Shown here piece by piece: positions 22,340 through 30,375 of a stretch of 38,426 nucleotides of DNA; within the stretch, counting starts at the first letter, position 1, and every line of letters begins with the position of its first letter. The DNA is from Lachnospiraceae bacterium (GTDB lineage: Bacteria; Bacillota; Clostridia; Lachnospirales; Lachnospiraceae): contig JAQYIU010000024.1 in the NCBI GenBank assembly GCA_028721415.1, forward strand, positions 1 to 38,426. The letters are read 5' to 3'. The notes under the pieces are model-generated. The model had not been told where the DNA came from. It worked only from the letters and a program-made list of their open reading frames with translations, and ran no database searches. The translations under genes and the position numbers were made by a program.

Positions 22340-23272
22340 TCATCCTCCTATCTTGCAAGTCAATCCTTCTCTTTCTACGATTGTCTTTAATTCTTCCATA
22401 AATTCTGCTTCCGGTTTCTGTGTGCCGGCAAGGGAATATTCTTTTCCCATCATTGCATATTTGTTTGAACCGAGATCATGATACGGCAAAAGATGTAATT
22501 CATTTACGTTATCAAGATATGAGGTAAACTTTGCAATGCATGCAATACTGTATGGATCTGCATTAAAACCAGGAATTACAGGTACCCTCACGATCATTTT
22601 CTTTGCATTCTTTGCGATGTACGCTGCATTTTTTAAAATGATTTCATTGGTTACACCTGTAAATTCTTTATGAACCTCCGGATCTAAGTGTTTGATATCC
22701 ATCATAACCAGATCCAGATAAGGGAGCACTTTTGCGATAACTTCTTCGGAAGCAAATCCTGTGGTTTCAATGGCAGTATGCCATCCCAGTGATTTACATG
22801 TCTTAAGAAGTTCCACTAAAAATTCATGCTGCATCAGTGCTTCACCTCCGGAGACGGTGATACCGCCTCCGGATCTTCTGTATACTACACGGTCCTGATA
22901 CAGTTCTCTCATAAGGTCTTCCACTGTCATTTCCTTGCCGGAAACTTCCAGAGCCTTATGGTAACATACATCCACACATTTTCCACAGGTAATACATTTA
23001 CTGTGGTCAATCTTTCCCGGAAGAGTAAGATTAGAAGCGCCTGTCGGACAAACGACCTCACAGTTACCGCATCCTACACAGTTCTGAGCCTTGAACATAA
23101 TGACAGGTTTCATTTCCTGTGATTCCGGATTGCAGCACCATTTACATCGTAAAGGACATCCATTCAGAAAAACAATCGTTCTGACACCCGGTCCATCATT
23201 TACGGAGAATCTCTGTATATTGAACACAAGTCCCTTTACATCAACATTACTATAGGGTTCCATCATATCCAT
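22340..23272 (-). CDS. Glycyl radical enzyme activating enzyme (radical SAM, two-cluster insert)
   Basis: A 310-residue activase that uses SAM and a 4Fe-4S cluster to abstract a hydrogen from the glycine of the partner dehydratase. The radical SAM motif is C39-x3-C43-x2-C46 (GCPLRCKWC), followed by a ferredoxin-type insert with C65-x2-C68-x2-C71-x3-C75 and C93-x2-C96-x2-C99-x3-C103, and SGGGITVSGGE for SAM binding. This two-cluster architecture is typical of activases of dehydratase- and lyase-type glycyl radical enzymes, unlike PflA. The start is ATG at 23,272, with GGAGG 8 bases upstream; a GTG two codons earlier is less well placed. It follows the dehydratase gene by 32 bases. Confidence 0.93.
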   Translation of the reverse strand: MDMMEPYSNVDVKGLVFNIQRFSVNDGPGVRTIVFLNGCPLRCKWCCNPESQEMKPVIMFKAQNCVGCGNCEVVCPTGASNLTLPGKIDHSKCITCGKCVDVCYHKALEVSGKEMTVEDLMRELYQDRVVYRRSGGGITVSGGEALMQHEFLVELLKTCKSLGWHTAIETTGFASEEVIAKVLPYLDLVMMDIKHLDPEVHKEFTGVTNEIILKNAAYIAKNAKKMIVRVPVIPGFNADPYSIACIAKFTSYLDNVNELHLLPYHDLGSNKYAMMGKEYSLAGTQKPEAEFMEELKTIVEREGLTCKIGG

Positions 23273-23304
23273 AAGCACTTCCTCCAGTTCTCTAAAGCTG
23301 ATGT

Positions 23305-25899
23305 TTAGAAGCTCTGTTCAGTACGTGCAATGATGTCATCCTGTACTTCTTTTGCAAGTACGGTCCAGTGAGCGGAATATCCAGCTACACGAACAACGAG
23401 GTCTTTGTAGTTTTCTGGATGTGCCTGTGCATCGATCAATGTTTCTTTATCGATTACGTTGAACTGTACATGCATACCCTTCTTATCGAAGTAGTTACGT
23501 ACAACTGCTGCGAAGTTCATCAGACCCTGATCTCCTGCTACTGCAGATGGTAAGAACTTCTGGTTGTAAAGTGTACCATTGGAAATATTTAACTGGTCAA
23601 GTTTAGCTACGGAGTTACCTGCAGCTGTAGGTCCCTTAACGTCATGACCCTGACGTGGGGAAACACCGTCTGCCAGAGGAGCGTTGCTGTAACGTCCATC
23701 TGGAAGAGCCTGTACGTCTTTACCGAAGAGTACGTTTGCGGATACTGGATAACATCCTGCCTGATACTGTCCACCACGTGGGTTTTTGTATTTTTCTACT
23801 TCATGAGAGTAGATCTGAGTTGCTCTACGAGCACACATATCAACTTCATCAATATCGTTACCGAAGCAAGGTGTTGCATCCAGAATATTTCTGATTCTGT
23901 CGTATTCAGCTCTCTTAGCATCATTGCAGCAAGCTGCGCTGGAGGATTTAGCTCCGATGCTGCTTAAGTTCATGGAAGATCCTTTTTCTGCAAGAATCTT
24001 CTGTACTACTGCATTGATCAGGGATTCCATTTCATCTTCCTGTACAGATTCCATAGCTGCTGCAGCTGGTTCTGCACATGTAGGACAGCTGAGTTTTACG
24101 TGAGGGCCATCGTAGCAACCAGCACCGAGTTCAGCACCAAAGTTGTTTTCCATAGCTTCGTAAATCTGCTGCATTGTCAGGTCTTTGTCTTCGAATACGT
24201 GTTTCTGGATTGCATAGATTGCATCACCAGTATCAACGTTACCGAATGCCTGAGGTCCTGTGAAGTTGTAGATTGCTCCACCTTCCATAACTGTTTTACC
24301 TCTGCCGATACAGTCATCTACTAATGCAGACATGAATGGCAATGGAGCTCTTTCTCTGTGAGCGATATCAACAGCATTATCAGATTCAACAAGTTTCTCA
24401 ACGAAATATTCAATCTGGGTAGTGAATGATTCATATACATCATCCATAGATGTCCATTCTGGCATAGGTTTGGTTACAGGGCCTAACTGTTTGCCATCAC
24501 GGTTCTTTCCACCATGAATTGCGATATCAAATACTTTAGCAACATTGAAGAATGCAGCATCATGCCATCCTTCTGTCTTATGTGGGCACTGTGGCTCAAC
24601 ACAACCGATGATACAGTAGTTACGTGCATCAGCCAGTGTAAGTCCTCTGTTACAAAGAGCTGGGATAATAGCTTCATCATTGTAGAATGCAGGAACACCC
24701 ATACCAAGTCTTGAAAGCTCACAAGCTCTTAATAAGAATTCGTCCGGTGTCTGGTTGTGAATACGTACAGAGAAAGATGGAGCTGGCAGTCTAACGTGAG
24801 CTGCTGCATCCATACACATATAGGAAACAGGGTTTGTAGCATCAAGACCATCTTCGGTCTGTCCGCCAACACCAAAGTTCTGGAATACTGCATATCCTGC
24901 GAATGCCTGATCAGATACGTCATCACGAGTTTTGTTTACATGATTTAATAATACGAACAGACAGTCAATTAATTCCTGAGCAAATTCTTTGGAGATGTTC
25001 TTATCTGCTTCCAGATATGGCCACATATACTGGTCAAAACGTCCAGGAGAAATGGAATGTCCATTTGCTTCGATCTGAACTAATGCCTGTACAAACCAGA
25101 AGGACTGACAAGCTTCATAGAAGTTTGTAGCTCCGTTTTCAGGAACACGATCACAGTTCTTTGCGATCTGAAGAAGTTCTGCTTTTCTCTTTGGATCCGG
25201 ACAGGTAGCTGCCATCTCTTCTGCCTTTTTGCTGTATCTCTTAGCAAAGTTAATTGCTGCCTGGTAGGAAATGATAACTGCTTCATAGAATGTTCTCTTC
25301 TGTAAGTATTCAGGATCATTTCTGTCCAGTCTTCCCATAGCTTCTACTACTTCTGCAATAACACCTTTGAAACCTTTTTTCAGTACTTTGCCGTAGTCTA
25401 CGCAAACATGTCCGATACCACCAAAATAGTAGTTACCAACTGTGAATACACCGCCAGCCTGGCAATCAAGAGCTTCCTGGCTCATGTAAGATGTTGCCAG
25501 TTCACTGGTAGTTTTACCTTTCCAGTATTTGAAAACTTCATGAAGGATATCTGCGGTTTCTTCTGTAATTACGAATGGGTCACACATACGTGTTGCCATT
25601 GTCTTGAATTCTTTTTCTACCCAGTCAAAAGAGAATTCCGGACAAAGGTTTGTGGAACGTGGTTTTACGGAAAGAGCACCAACGATCAGCTCGTTATCAC
25701 GAATAACAACTGGAAGATTATTGAAAATCTTTTCGTTCGCTTTTGCTCTTCTCATTACTGCAGGCATACCTTCTGTCTCTTTATAAGACTCTGTGATAAG
25801 GACGGCTCTGTATGGCTCCACTTCTGGTACTGCGTTAACAACTTCTGCTTTTAAGGCTTTAATACGTTCGGTTGGCTCTGTAAACCCTTTTGCTATCAT
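23305..25899 (-). CDS. Glycyl radical diol dehydratase (B12-independent glycerol/propanediol dehydratase type) with internal insertion
   Basis: An 864-residue glycyl radical enzyme. Active-site residues fall at H164, H281, C433 and E435 (in IIGCVEPQ) and D447. As I recall, these are the very numbers of Clostridium butyricum glycerol dehydratase (787 residues), as is the FTVGNYY..GHV.VDYGKV segment. The radical glycine is G840 in RVAGYSA versus G763 in that enzyme, a shift of 77. The shift comes from one insertion at about residues 588-664, holding SC-PTC, an amphipathic helix EMESLINAVVQKILAEKG (623-640) and ACC. Predicted reaction: glycerol to 3-hydroxypropanal or 1,2-propanediol to propanal. 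AAGGAGG precedes the ATG. It heads an operon with its activase and metK; no aldehyde or alcohol dehydrogenase is in view. Confidence 0.85.
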   Translation of the reverse strand: MIAKGFTEPTERIKALKAEVVNAVPEVEPYRAVLITESYKETEGMPAVMRRAKANEKIFNNLPVVIRDNELIVGALSVKPRSTNLCPEFSFDWVEKEFKTMATRMCDPFVITEETADILHEVFKYWKGKTTSELATSYMSQEALDCQAGGVFTVGNYYFGGIGHVCVDYGKVLKKGFKGVIAEVVEAMGRLDRNDPEYLQKRTFYEAVIISYQAAINFAKRYSKKAEEMAATCPDPKRKAELLQIAKNCDRVPENGATNFYEACQSFWFVQALVQIEANGHSISPGRFDQYMWPYLEADKNISKEFAQELIDCLFVLLNHVNKTRDDVSDQAFAGYAVFQNFGVGGQTEDGLDATNPVSYMCMDAAAHVRLPAPSFSVRIHNQTPDEFLLRACELSRLGMGVPAFYNDEAIIPALCNRGLTLADARNYCIIGCVEPQCPHKTEGWHDAAFFNVAKVFDIAIHGGKNRDGKQLGPVTKPMPEWTSMDDVYESFTTQIEYFVEKLVESDNAVDIAHRERAPLPFMSALVDDCIGRGKTVMEGGAIYNFTGPQAFGNVDTGDAIYAIQKHVFEDKDLTMQQIYEAMENNFGAELGAGCYDGPHVKLSCPTCAEPAAAAMESVQEDEMESLINAVVQKILAEKGSSMNLSSIGAKSSSAACCNDAKRAEYDRIRNILDATPCFGNDIDEVDMCARRATQIYSHEVEKYKNPRGGQYQAGCYPVSANVLFGKDVQALPDGRYSNAPLADGVSPRQGHDVKGPTAAGNSVAKLDQLNISNGTLYNQKFLPSAVAGDQGLMNFAAVVRNYFDKKGMHVQFNVIDKETLIDAQAHPENYKDLVVRVAGYSAHWTVLAKEVQDDIIARTEQSF

Positions 25900-25921
25900 T
25901 ACATTTTCCTCCTTCTACATG

Positions 25922-25944
25922 GCACGTCCGCCCATGAAACGTGC
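25922..25944 (-). promoter_or_regulatory. Leader hairpin next to the dehydratase ribosome binding site
   Basis: GCACGT and ACGTGC form a 6-bp stem with an 11-base loop, ending about 10 bases before AAGGAGG. It could affect translation or mRNA stability. Confidence 0.4.
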
Positions 25945-26043
25945 AATTAAAATGTTTTGATTGATGATGACTCAGAACGAGGCGTCCCCACCTCTAACAT
26001 CCAACCTGTAAATCAACCATTACTGAGTTTTCATCTGTCATCT

Positions 26044-26049
26044 ATTATA
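26044..26049 (-). promoter_or_regulatory. -10 element of the dehydratase promoter
   Basis: A perfect TATAAT on the minus strand, giving a leader of about 138 bases. No good -35 hexamer lies 16-18 bases upstream, which fits an activator-dependent promoter such as one driven by the adjacent AraC-type regulator. Confidence 0.5.
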
Positions 26050-26139
26050 CAAATGATTGTTCTTTCTCCGTTAGGAATATTCAACTCACATATTTGCAAT
26101 TATTTATTGGTATTTTTTTCCATTTTCCTTCTCATTTTA

Positions 26140-26236
26140 GTGCAAAAAAATTCGTTGCCAAAACAATTATTGTTACGGCAACGAATTACACTTGATTTAA
26201 GAGAACAAATTGTTGTCTTCCACGAGTTTTTTGCAC
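26140..26236 (-). terminator. Nested palindrome and terminator-like stem between hydrogenase and dehydratase
   Basis: An 18-bp near-perfect palindrome (26,150-26,186; ATTCGTTGCC and GGCAACGAAT arms plus inner AACAAT/ATTGTT) is followed on the minus strand by seven T residues, a good intrinsic terminator. An outer 10-bp perfect pair, GTGCAAAAAA (26,140-26,149) and TTTTTTGCAC (26,227-26,236), involves the T-run itself, so an alternative fold could hide it. It lies upstream of the TATAAT at 26,044, so it most simply ends the cooS-hydrogenase transcript. Confidence 0.65.
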
Positions 26237-26331
26237 CAAAAAAATCCTCTTTTTATTTTTTTCTATAAATTTTTTTATGATATAAAATTCTGCACAAAAA
26301 CTGTGAAAAATCAAACATGCTGCTCAGAAGA

Positions 26332-27675
26332 TTACTTTCCGTAAGTGGTATGAAGCAGAACTTCCGACAATGGACTGAGTGGTTCTCTCAGGAATTCTTT
26401 ATAAATATCTGCAATTTCCGGATTATCCATGGAATTACGGATCACGCTGCGCTCATCGGCAGAGTACAGGCTGGCGATTCGTTTTTCCCTTACCTCATCC
26501 GGTACTGGTGTCACACCGCAGTTTGGCTGTCCGGCACCACTGATGCAGCCACCCGGACAGGTCATCACTTCCACAAAATGATAATCGCTGAGATCTTCTT
26601 CCAGCAGGCGTTCCGCCTCCGCAGTTCCGTAGACGACACAAGCTTTCAGATTGTATTTTCCAATACATACCTCTGCAACTTTGCGGTTCTTTAATCCACG
26701 TACCGGTTTCAACTGGAAGAAGCCTTCCGGCGGCTCGGATTTTTCCAGAACCTTATATACCGTTCTAAGCGCAGCTTCCATAACACCACCGGTATTTCCA
26801 AAGATGAGTCCGCCACCACTGGATTCACCGAGAATACTGTCAAACTGAGATGGAATAATGGAATCAATATCCATTCCTTCCTCTTTACACCACTGTACAA
26901 GTTCCTGAGTGGTAATGACATAATCATTATCTCTCATACCCTCAATGCCGAGTATCTTACCCGCATCGGAAAGTTCCGGTCTCTGAATCTCTGCCTTTTT
27001 TGCTGTACAAGGTGTAACAGCCACGGAAACGATTTTCTCCGGATCCACTTTCTTTTTATTGGCAAAATATGTTTTGATCATTGCTCCCTGCATTCCAATC
27101 GGACTTTTTGCAGAAGAAAGATGATCCAGTTTATCCGGATGCCAGGTTTCCATATATTTGACCCAGGCCGGACAACAGCTTGTAAACTGCGGCAACGGTC
27201 CACTTCCTGTCAGAATTCTTTTCAGAAGTTCGGAACCTTCCTCCATAATGGTAAGGTCTGCGGAAAAACAAACATCAAAAACATAATCTGCTCCCAGTGC
27301 CCGAAGAGCTCCAACCATTTTATCCTGTGCAAATGTTCCGGGATCTTTTCCAAATCCATCGGCAAATCCCACACGAACCGATGGGGAAGTAGAAAAGATT
27401 ACAACCTTTTCCGGATCTTTGATCAGCTCTTTTACGATCTGGTAATGAGGTCTTCCTGTAATTGCATTTTCCGGGCAAACTGCGCTGCACTGACCACAGC
27501 GGATACACTGATACGTTTCTCCCGGAGCAAAGGAATATTTTGCTCCCACTCCAATTTCTTTTTCACAGACATCAAAACAGTGGCCACATTCCACACAAAG
27601 AGCATCATTTTTTATAATGGCAGGATTGGACGGGTCCACCGGAACAACCAGCGGTGTGGTTCGATTCATAATCAT
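26332..27675 (-). CDS. [FeFe]-hydrogenase, group-B-like, with two N-terminal 4Fe-4S clusters
   Basis: A 447-residue hydrogenase. Two ferredoxin motifs come first: C27-x2-C30-x2-C33-x3-C37 and C57-x2-C60-x2-C63-x3-C67. The H-cluster motifs follow: TSC167-C168-PAW, TPC223-TAKKAE, and EVMTC373-PGGC377-ISGAGQP. The PAW and TPCTAKK variants are those I associate with group B rather than the PGW/MPC variants of group A; the third motif has GAGQP where GGGQP is usual. All four cluster cysteines are present. The start ATG is 12 bases after the cooS stop, with GGGGGGAAG supplied by that gap. Tight linkage to cooS suggests ferredoxin-level electron exchange between the two proteins. Confidence 0.88.
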   Translation of the reverse strand: MIMNRTTPLVVPVDPSNPAIIKNDALCVECGHCFDVCEKEIGVGAKYSFAPGETYQCIRCGQCSAVCPENAITGRPHYQIVKELIKDPEKVVIFSTSPSVRVGFADGFGKDPGTFAQDKMVGALRALGADYVFDVCFSADLTIMEEGSELLKRILTGSGPLPQFTSCCPAWVKYMETWHPDKLDHLSSAKSPIGMQGAMIKTYFANKKKVDPEKIVSVAVTPCTAKKAEIQRPELSDAGKILGIEGMRDNDYVITTQELVQWCKEEGMDIDSIIPSQFDSILGESSGGGLIFGNTGGVMEAALRTVYKVLEKSEPPEGFFQLKPVRGLKNRKVAEVCIGKYNLKACVVYGTAEAERLLEEDLSDYHFVEVMTCPGGCISGAGQPNCGVTPVPDEVREKRIASLYSADERSVIRNSMDNPEIADIYKEFLREPLSPLSEVLLHTTYGK

Positions 27676-27687
27676 AATGCTTCCCCC

Positions 27688-29637
27688 CTATTTCAATCCA
27701 AGACCTTGCCGTTTCTCAAGAATAATTTCTTCAAATTTATCTGCTGCTGCATCAATTTCGGTTTCGATGATCAGCTGGCCACCTGTGAGGTTTTTCAAAT
27801 CCTCTGTCAGAACTTTCACTGCGACTTCACTGCCGGTTACAAATGGAGCGAGTCCGAGGTGAAGCGGTAATCCCAGAGCCAGAGCATAAGCACCGTCAGC
27901 CAGAGCCTGTTCCTCCAGCCACTGTGGAGCGCTGACTACAACCGGAAGCTGTGGAAGATCCACATCCAGTTCTTTTGCAAGAGCACAGGCAACCATCTCA
28001 ATACGTCCAATGGCAAGACAAGGACCAAAGTTGAGAACCGGCGGTACACCAAGGGCTGTACATACTTCTTTCAGGCCATCTCCGCAGAGTTCAATGGCAT
28101 CCATTGTCATCAAACCGCAGTTTTCCAGACCACCACAGGTACAACCTGCGGAAAGAACAAGAATGTCTTTTTTGATCAGTTTTTTCGCAAGCTCTACCGT
28201 GAAGACATCATGACCTTTCGCACGAAGATTGGAACATCCAACTACAGCTGCGATACCTTTAATTTTTCCGGATGCAATCACATCGATGAGCGGTTTAAGA
28301 GAGCCGCCGAGAGCCTGAACCAGAGTATCCTCAGAAAGTCCGGTAATGGACTGTGCATATCCATGAGCCGCCATCGGATTAATTCGTTTTTCTCCTGCTT
28401 TCGGACATACTCCGGAAATCTTTTCTTTTCGGTTTTTAAATCCACAGAGGGCAGCAGAAATGATTTCTCCGGTAATTTCTTCTTTCTTTTCGTCTGAATA
28501 TGGAAGAAGTCTTGCATTGACTTTCTTTGCCACATCATCAAGACAGATCATTGGAATATCCAGTTTCTCACAGATTGGTTCGATTCCCGGAATCGTACAG
28601 TTAAATTCTGATACGACCAGATCCACACATCCTGTCATCAGAACTGCCTCACTGGTGTAGTTGTTACCGGCATGTCCACAATAAGTATCTTTATAAGAAG
28701 AAGATCTTGCCTGATAATCCTGTCCCACACAGGTACATCCTACAAGACGAATTCCTTTCGCTCCTACCAGTTCTGCGGTCTTCTGAATCACTTCCGTCTC
28801 CAATTTAGCCTGAAGATCCACAAACATAGACTGCTGATGACCGGTAATCATAATATTGATATATTCCGGATCAATAATACGAAGACCAACCGGATCCATG
28901 GTAATCTTTGGAGGAGACATTACGATATCATTCATCAGATTGGTAAGAATAAGACCATAAGTTCCTGTAGAAATACCAAGACGAAGACACTGCAATAACA
29001 TATCCATCGGATCTGAATTCAGATTGGTGGAAGTCTTTACTACTGCATTAAAGATCTCATCTTTCGCTCCACCCGGAAGGATTCCAAGTTTTTTCCACAC
29101 TTCATAACGTTTTGGAAGAGCAATCTTCTCCAATAATTCCATCTTCTCTTCCACTGGTTTGTGAAGATCATCAAGAACGGCATCAGCTACGATCACTGCA
29201 GAATCCACACACTGGCATCCACATTTTCCACAATTTCCCTGACAGGCAACACCCAGCATCTTAGCCAATTTTGCCAGGGAATCCTTATTCCGCATCTTAA
29301 TATTTTTCTTTTTGCAGTCCAGTGCAAGTTCTTTCAGACGTTTCGCCGTATTCTCCACTACATGCGTATAACATCCGGAACCAGCAGCCACCTGACGAAG
29401 GAAATTACGACAAGCAATGGTATCCGCATCAGCACCACACACTCCCTTCGGCTTAGCCGGAGACAGACGACATGGGCCATTAGAACAAAGACGGCAACAG
29501 ACACCTTTGAGTCCATAACCACATTTATTCTGCTGATCCACCATTCTGTGATGGGAGGTATCCACACCACATTTTCCACATTCTTTGAGATAATTTTCCA
29601 ACGGTTTATCTGCACTGCTGCAAATTAAATCAGACAT
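27688..29637 (-). CDS. CooS-type Ni-carbon monoxide dehydrogenase homologue, divergent
   Basis: A 649-residue CooS-family protein. D- and B-cluster cysteines sit at C39, C47, C48, C51, C56 and C67, and the C-cluster ligand positions are all filled: H267, C303, C347, C468, C499 and C540. However, the residues aligned with the catalytic His93 and Lys563 of the Carboxydothermus enzyme are Y90 (23 residues after the last B-cluster Cys, as in the reference) and Q577 (37 residues after the last C-cluster Cys, also as in the reference). An unusual five-cysteine stretch, C132-QGN-C-GK-C-G-C-Q-C143, is inserted early on. The start at 29,637 is set by AAGGGGGAAAG; a frame extension to 29,673 lacks one. 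CO oxidation is therefore uncertain; another redox reaction at a C-like cluster is possible. Confidence 0.82.
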   Translation of the reverse strand: MSDLICSSADKPLENYLKECGKCGVDTSHHRMVDQQNKCGYGLKGVCCRLCSNGPCRLSPAKPKGVCGADADTIACRNFLRQVAAGSGCYTHVVENTAKRLKELALDCKKKNIKMRNKDSLAKLAKMLGVACQGNCGKCGCQCVDSAVIVADAVLDDLHKPVEEKMELLEKIALPKRYEVWKKLGILPGGAKDEIFNAVVKTSTNLNSDPMDMLLQCLRLGISTGTYGLILTNLMNDIVMSPPKITMDPVGLRIIDPEYINIMITGHQQSMFVDLQAKLETEVIQKTAELVGAKGIRLVGCTCVGQDYQARSSSYKDTYCGHAGNNYTSEAVLMTGCVDLVVSEFNCTIPGIEPICEKLDIPMICLDDVAKKVNARLLPYSDEKKEEITGEIISAALCGFKNRKEKISGVCPKAGEKRINPMAAHGYAQSITGLSEDTLVQALGGSLKPLIDVIASGKIKGIAAVVGCSNLRAKGHDVFTVELAKKLIKKDILVLSAGCTCGGLENCGLMTMDAIELCGDGLKEVCTALGVPPVLNFGPCLAIGRIEMVACALAKELDVDLPQLPVVVSAPQWLEEQALADGAYALALGLPLHLGLAPFVTGSEVAVKVLTEDLKNLTGGQLIIETEIDAAADKFEEIILEKRQGLGLK

Positions 29638-29747
29638 TTTCTTTCCCCCTTTTCTTTTTTTACATGTTCTCAACGATTTTCAAAAATAAGATTGCTTGAT
29701 CACACAGCCCAGCCAGAGGCAAAAAAAGCCCAGACTGTATTGTTTAC

Positions 29748-29753
29748 ATTATA
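29748..29753 (-). promoter_or_regulatory. -10 element for cooS-hydrogenase
   Basis: TATAAT on the minus strand, 111 bases before the cooS start; the -35 is weak. A small CCTCC-AAAAGTA-GGAGG hairpin overlaps the -35 region, and the leader holds a duplicated GCCCAG. Confidence 0.45.
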
Positions 29754-29891
29754 TCAATGATAAAACCTCCAAAAGTAGGAGGATTCTTTCATAAAAAAGG
29801 GAAATATGAAACATGGAACAAAGAAATAATACTTTTCTTTTTTTCCTATTTGCGCAACAGGATATTACTAATCCTTTTTTGTATATCGTAT

Positions 29892-29897
29892 TATAAT
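29892..29897 (+). promoter_or_regulatory. -10 element for the 98-residue unknown gene
   Basis: TATAAT 36 bases before the start codon; no clear -35. It diverges from the cooS promoter about 140 bases away. Confidence 0.45.
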
Positions 29898-29932
29898 GAA
29901 ACACATGAAAACGAAAAAAAGAGGTAACTGCC

Positions 29933-30229
29933 ATGCTGACAATTGATAATCTTGATAAATGGACAGAAGAATATTTTTCAAAAACAGAAAATCAGGAAAA
30001 GGCCAAAAAAGCCTGCGATCGATATGATCGTCTTATGATAAAACAGATTCGAAGACAACTCATGTCCGGAACGGAACAGATTCAATTATCAGAACTGGCG
30101 GAAAATGATCCGGGAAAATGTCTTGAAAAAGCAAAATATGAAGTGATTCCTTCCGTTATCGTTGACGGCAAAGAGGGAAAGCTTCGTATTGATCTGTTGG
30201 AACAGACAGCAGAATTTCTGGAGAAATAA
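29933..30229 (+). CDS. Small protein of unknown function
   Basis: A 98-residue acidic/basic, mostly helical protein with no membrane segment. I do not recognise a family. Two helical halves (DKWTEEYFSKTENQEKAKKACDRYDRLMIKQIRRQL and QLSELAENDPGKCLEKAKYEVIPSVIVDGKEGKLRIDLLEQTAEFLEK) are joined by a short turn. Support for it being real: an ATG start with GAGG upstream, a TATAAT promoter and good codon use. It is divergent from cooS, so it could be co-regulated with it, but nothing shows this. Confidence 0.6.
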   Translation: MLTIDNLDKWTEEYFSKTENQEKAKKACDRYDRLMIKQIRRQLMSGTEQIQLSELAENDPGKCLEKAKYEVIPSVIVDGKEGKLRIDLLEQTAEFLEK

Positions 30230-30375
30230 ACAACGAATCACGCTTACGTTCTCAACACAATTTCATAAACACGGCTGTATGATTTCACACCCCATACAGC
30301 CTGTTAGAACTGCTCTCATTATACCATCCTTATCCGGAGCAGTTCTTTTTTTGTATTTTTTTCTTCTGAAATTAA

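Noticed and set aside
23305-25899. Assignment of the glycyl radical enzyme as choline trimethylamine-lyase or as pyruvate formate-lyase
   Set aside because: There is no Cys-Cys active site as in PFL. Residue numbering and flanking motifs match glycerol dehydratase rather than choline lyase, and no cut-type partner genes are present.
26150-26186. Rex-type redox operator
   Set aside because: The TTGTTAA-N4-TTAACAA pattern is absent; the repeat is better read as a terminator stem.
27121-27870. 249-codon plus-strand open frame across the cooS-hydrogenase junction
   Set aside because: It is antisense to two well-supported genes; its composition is that of a shadow frame.
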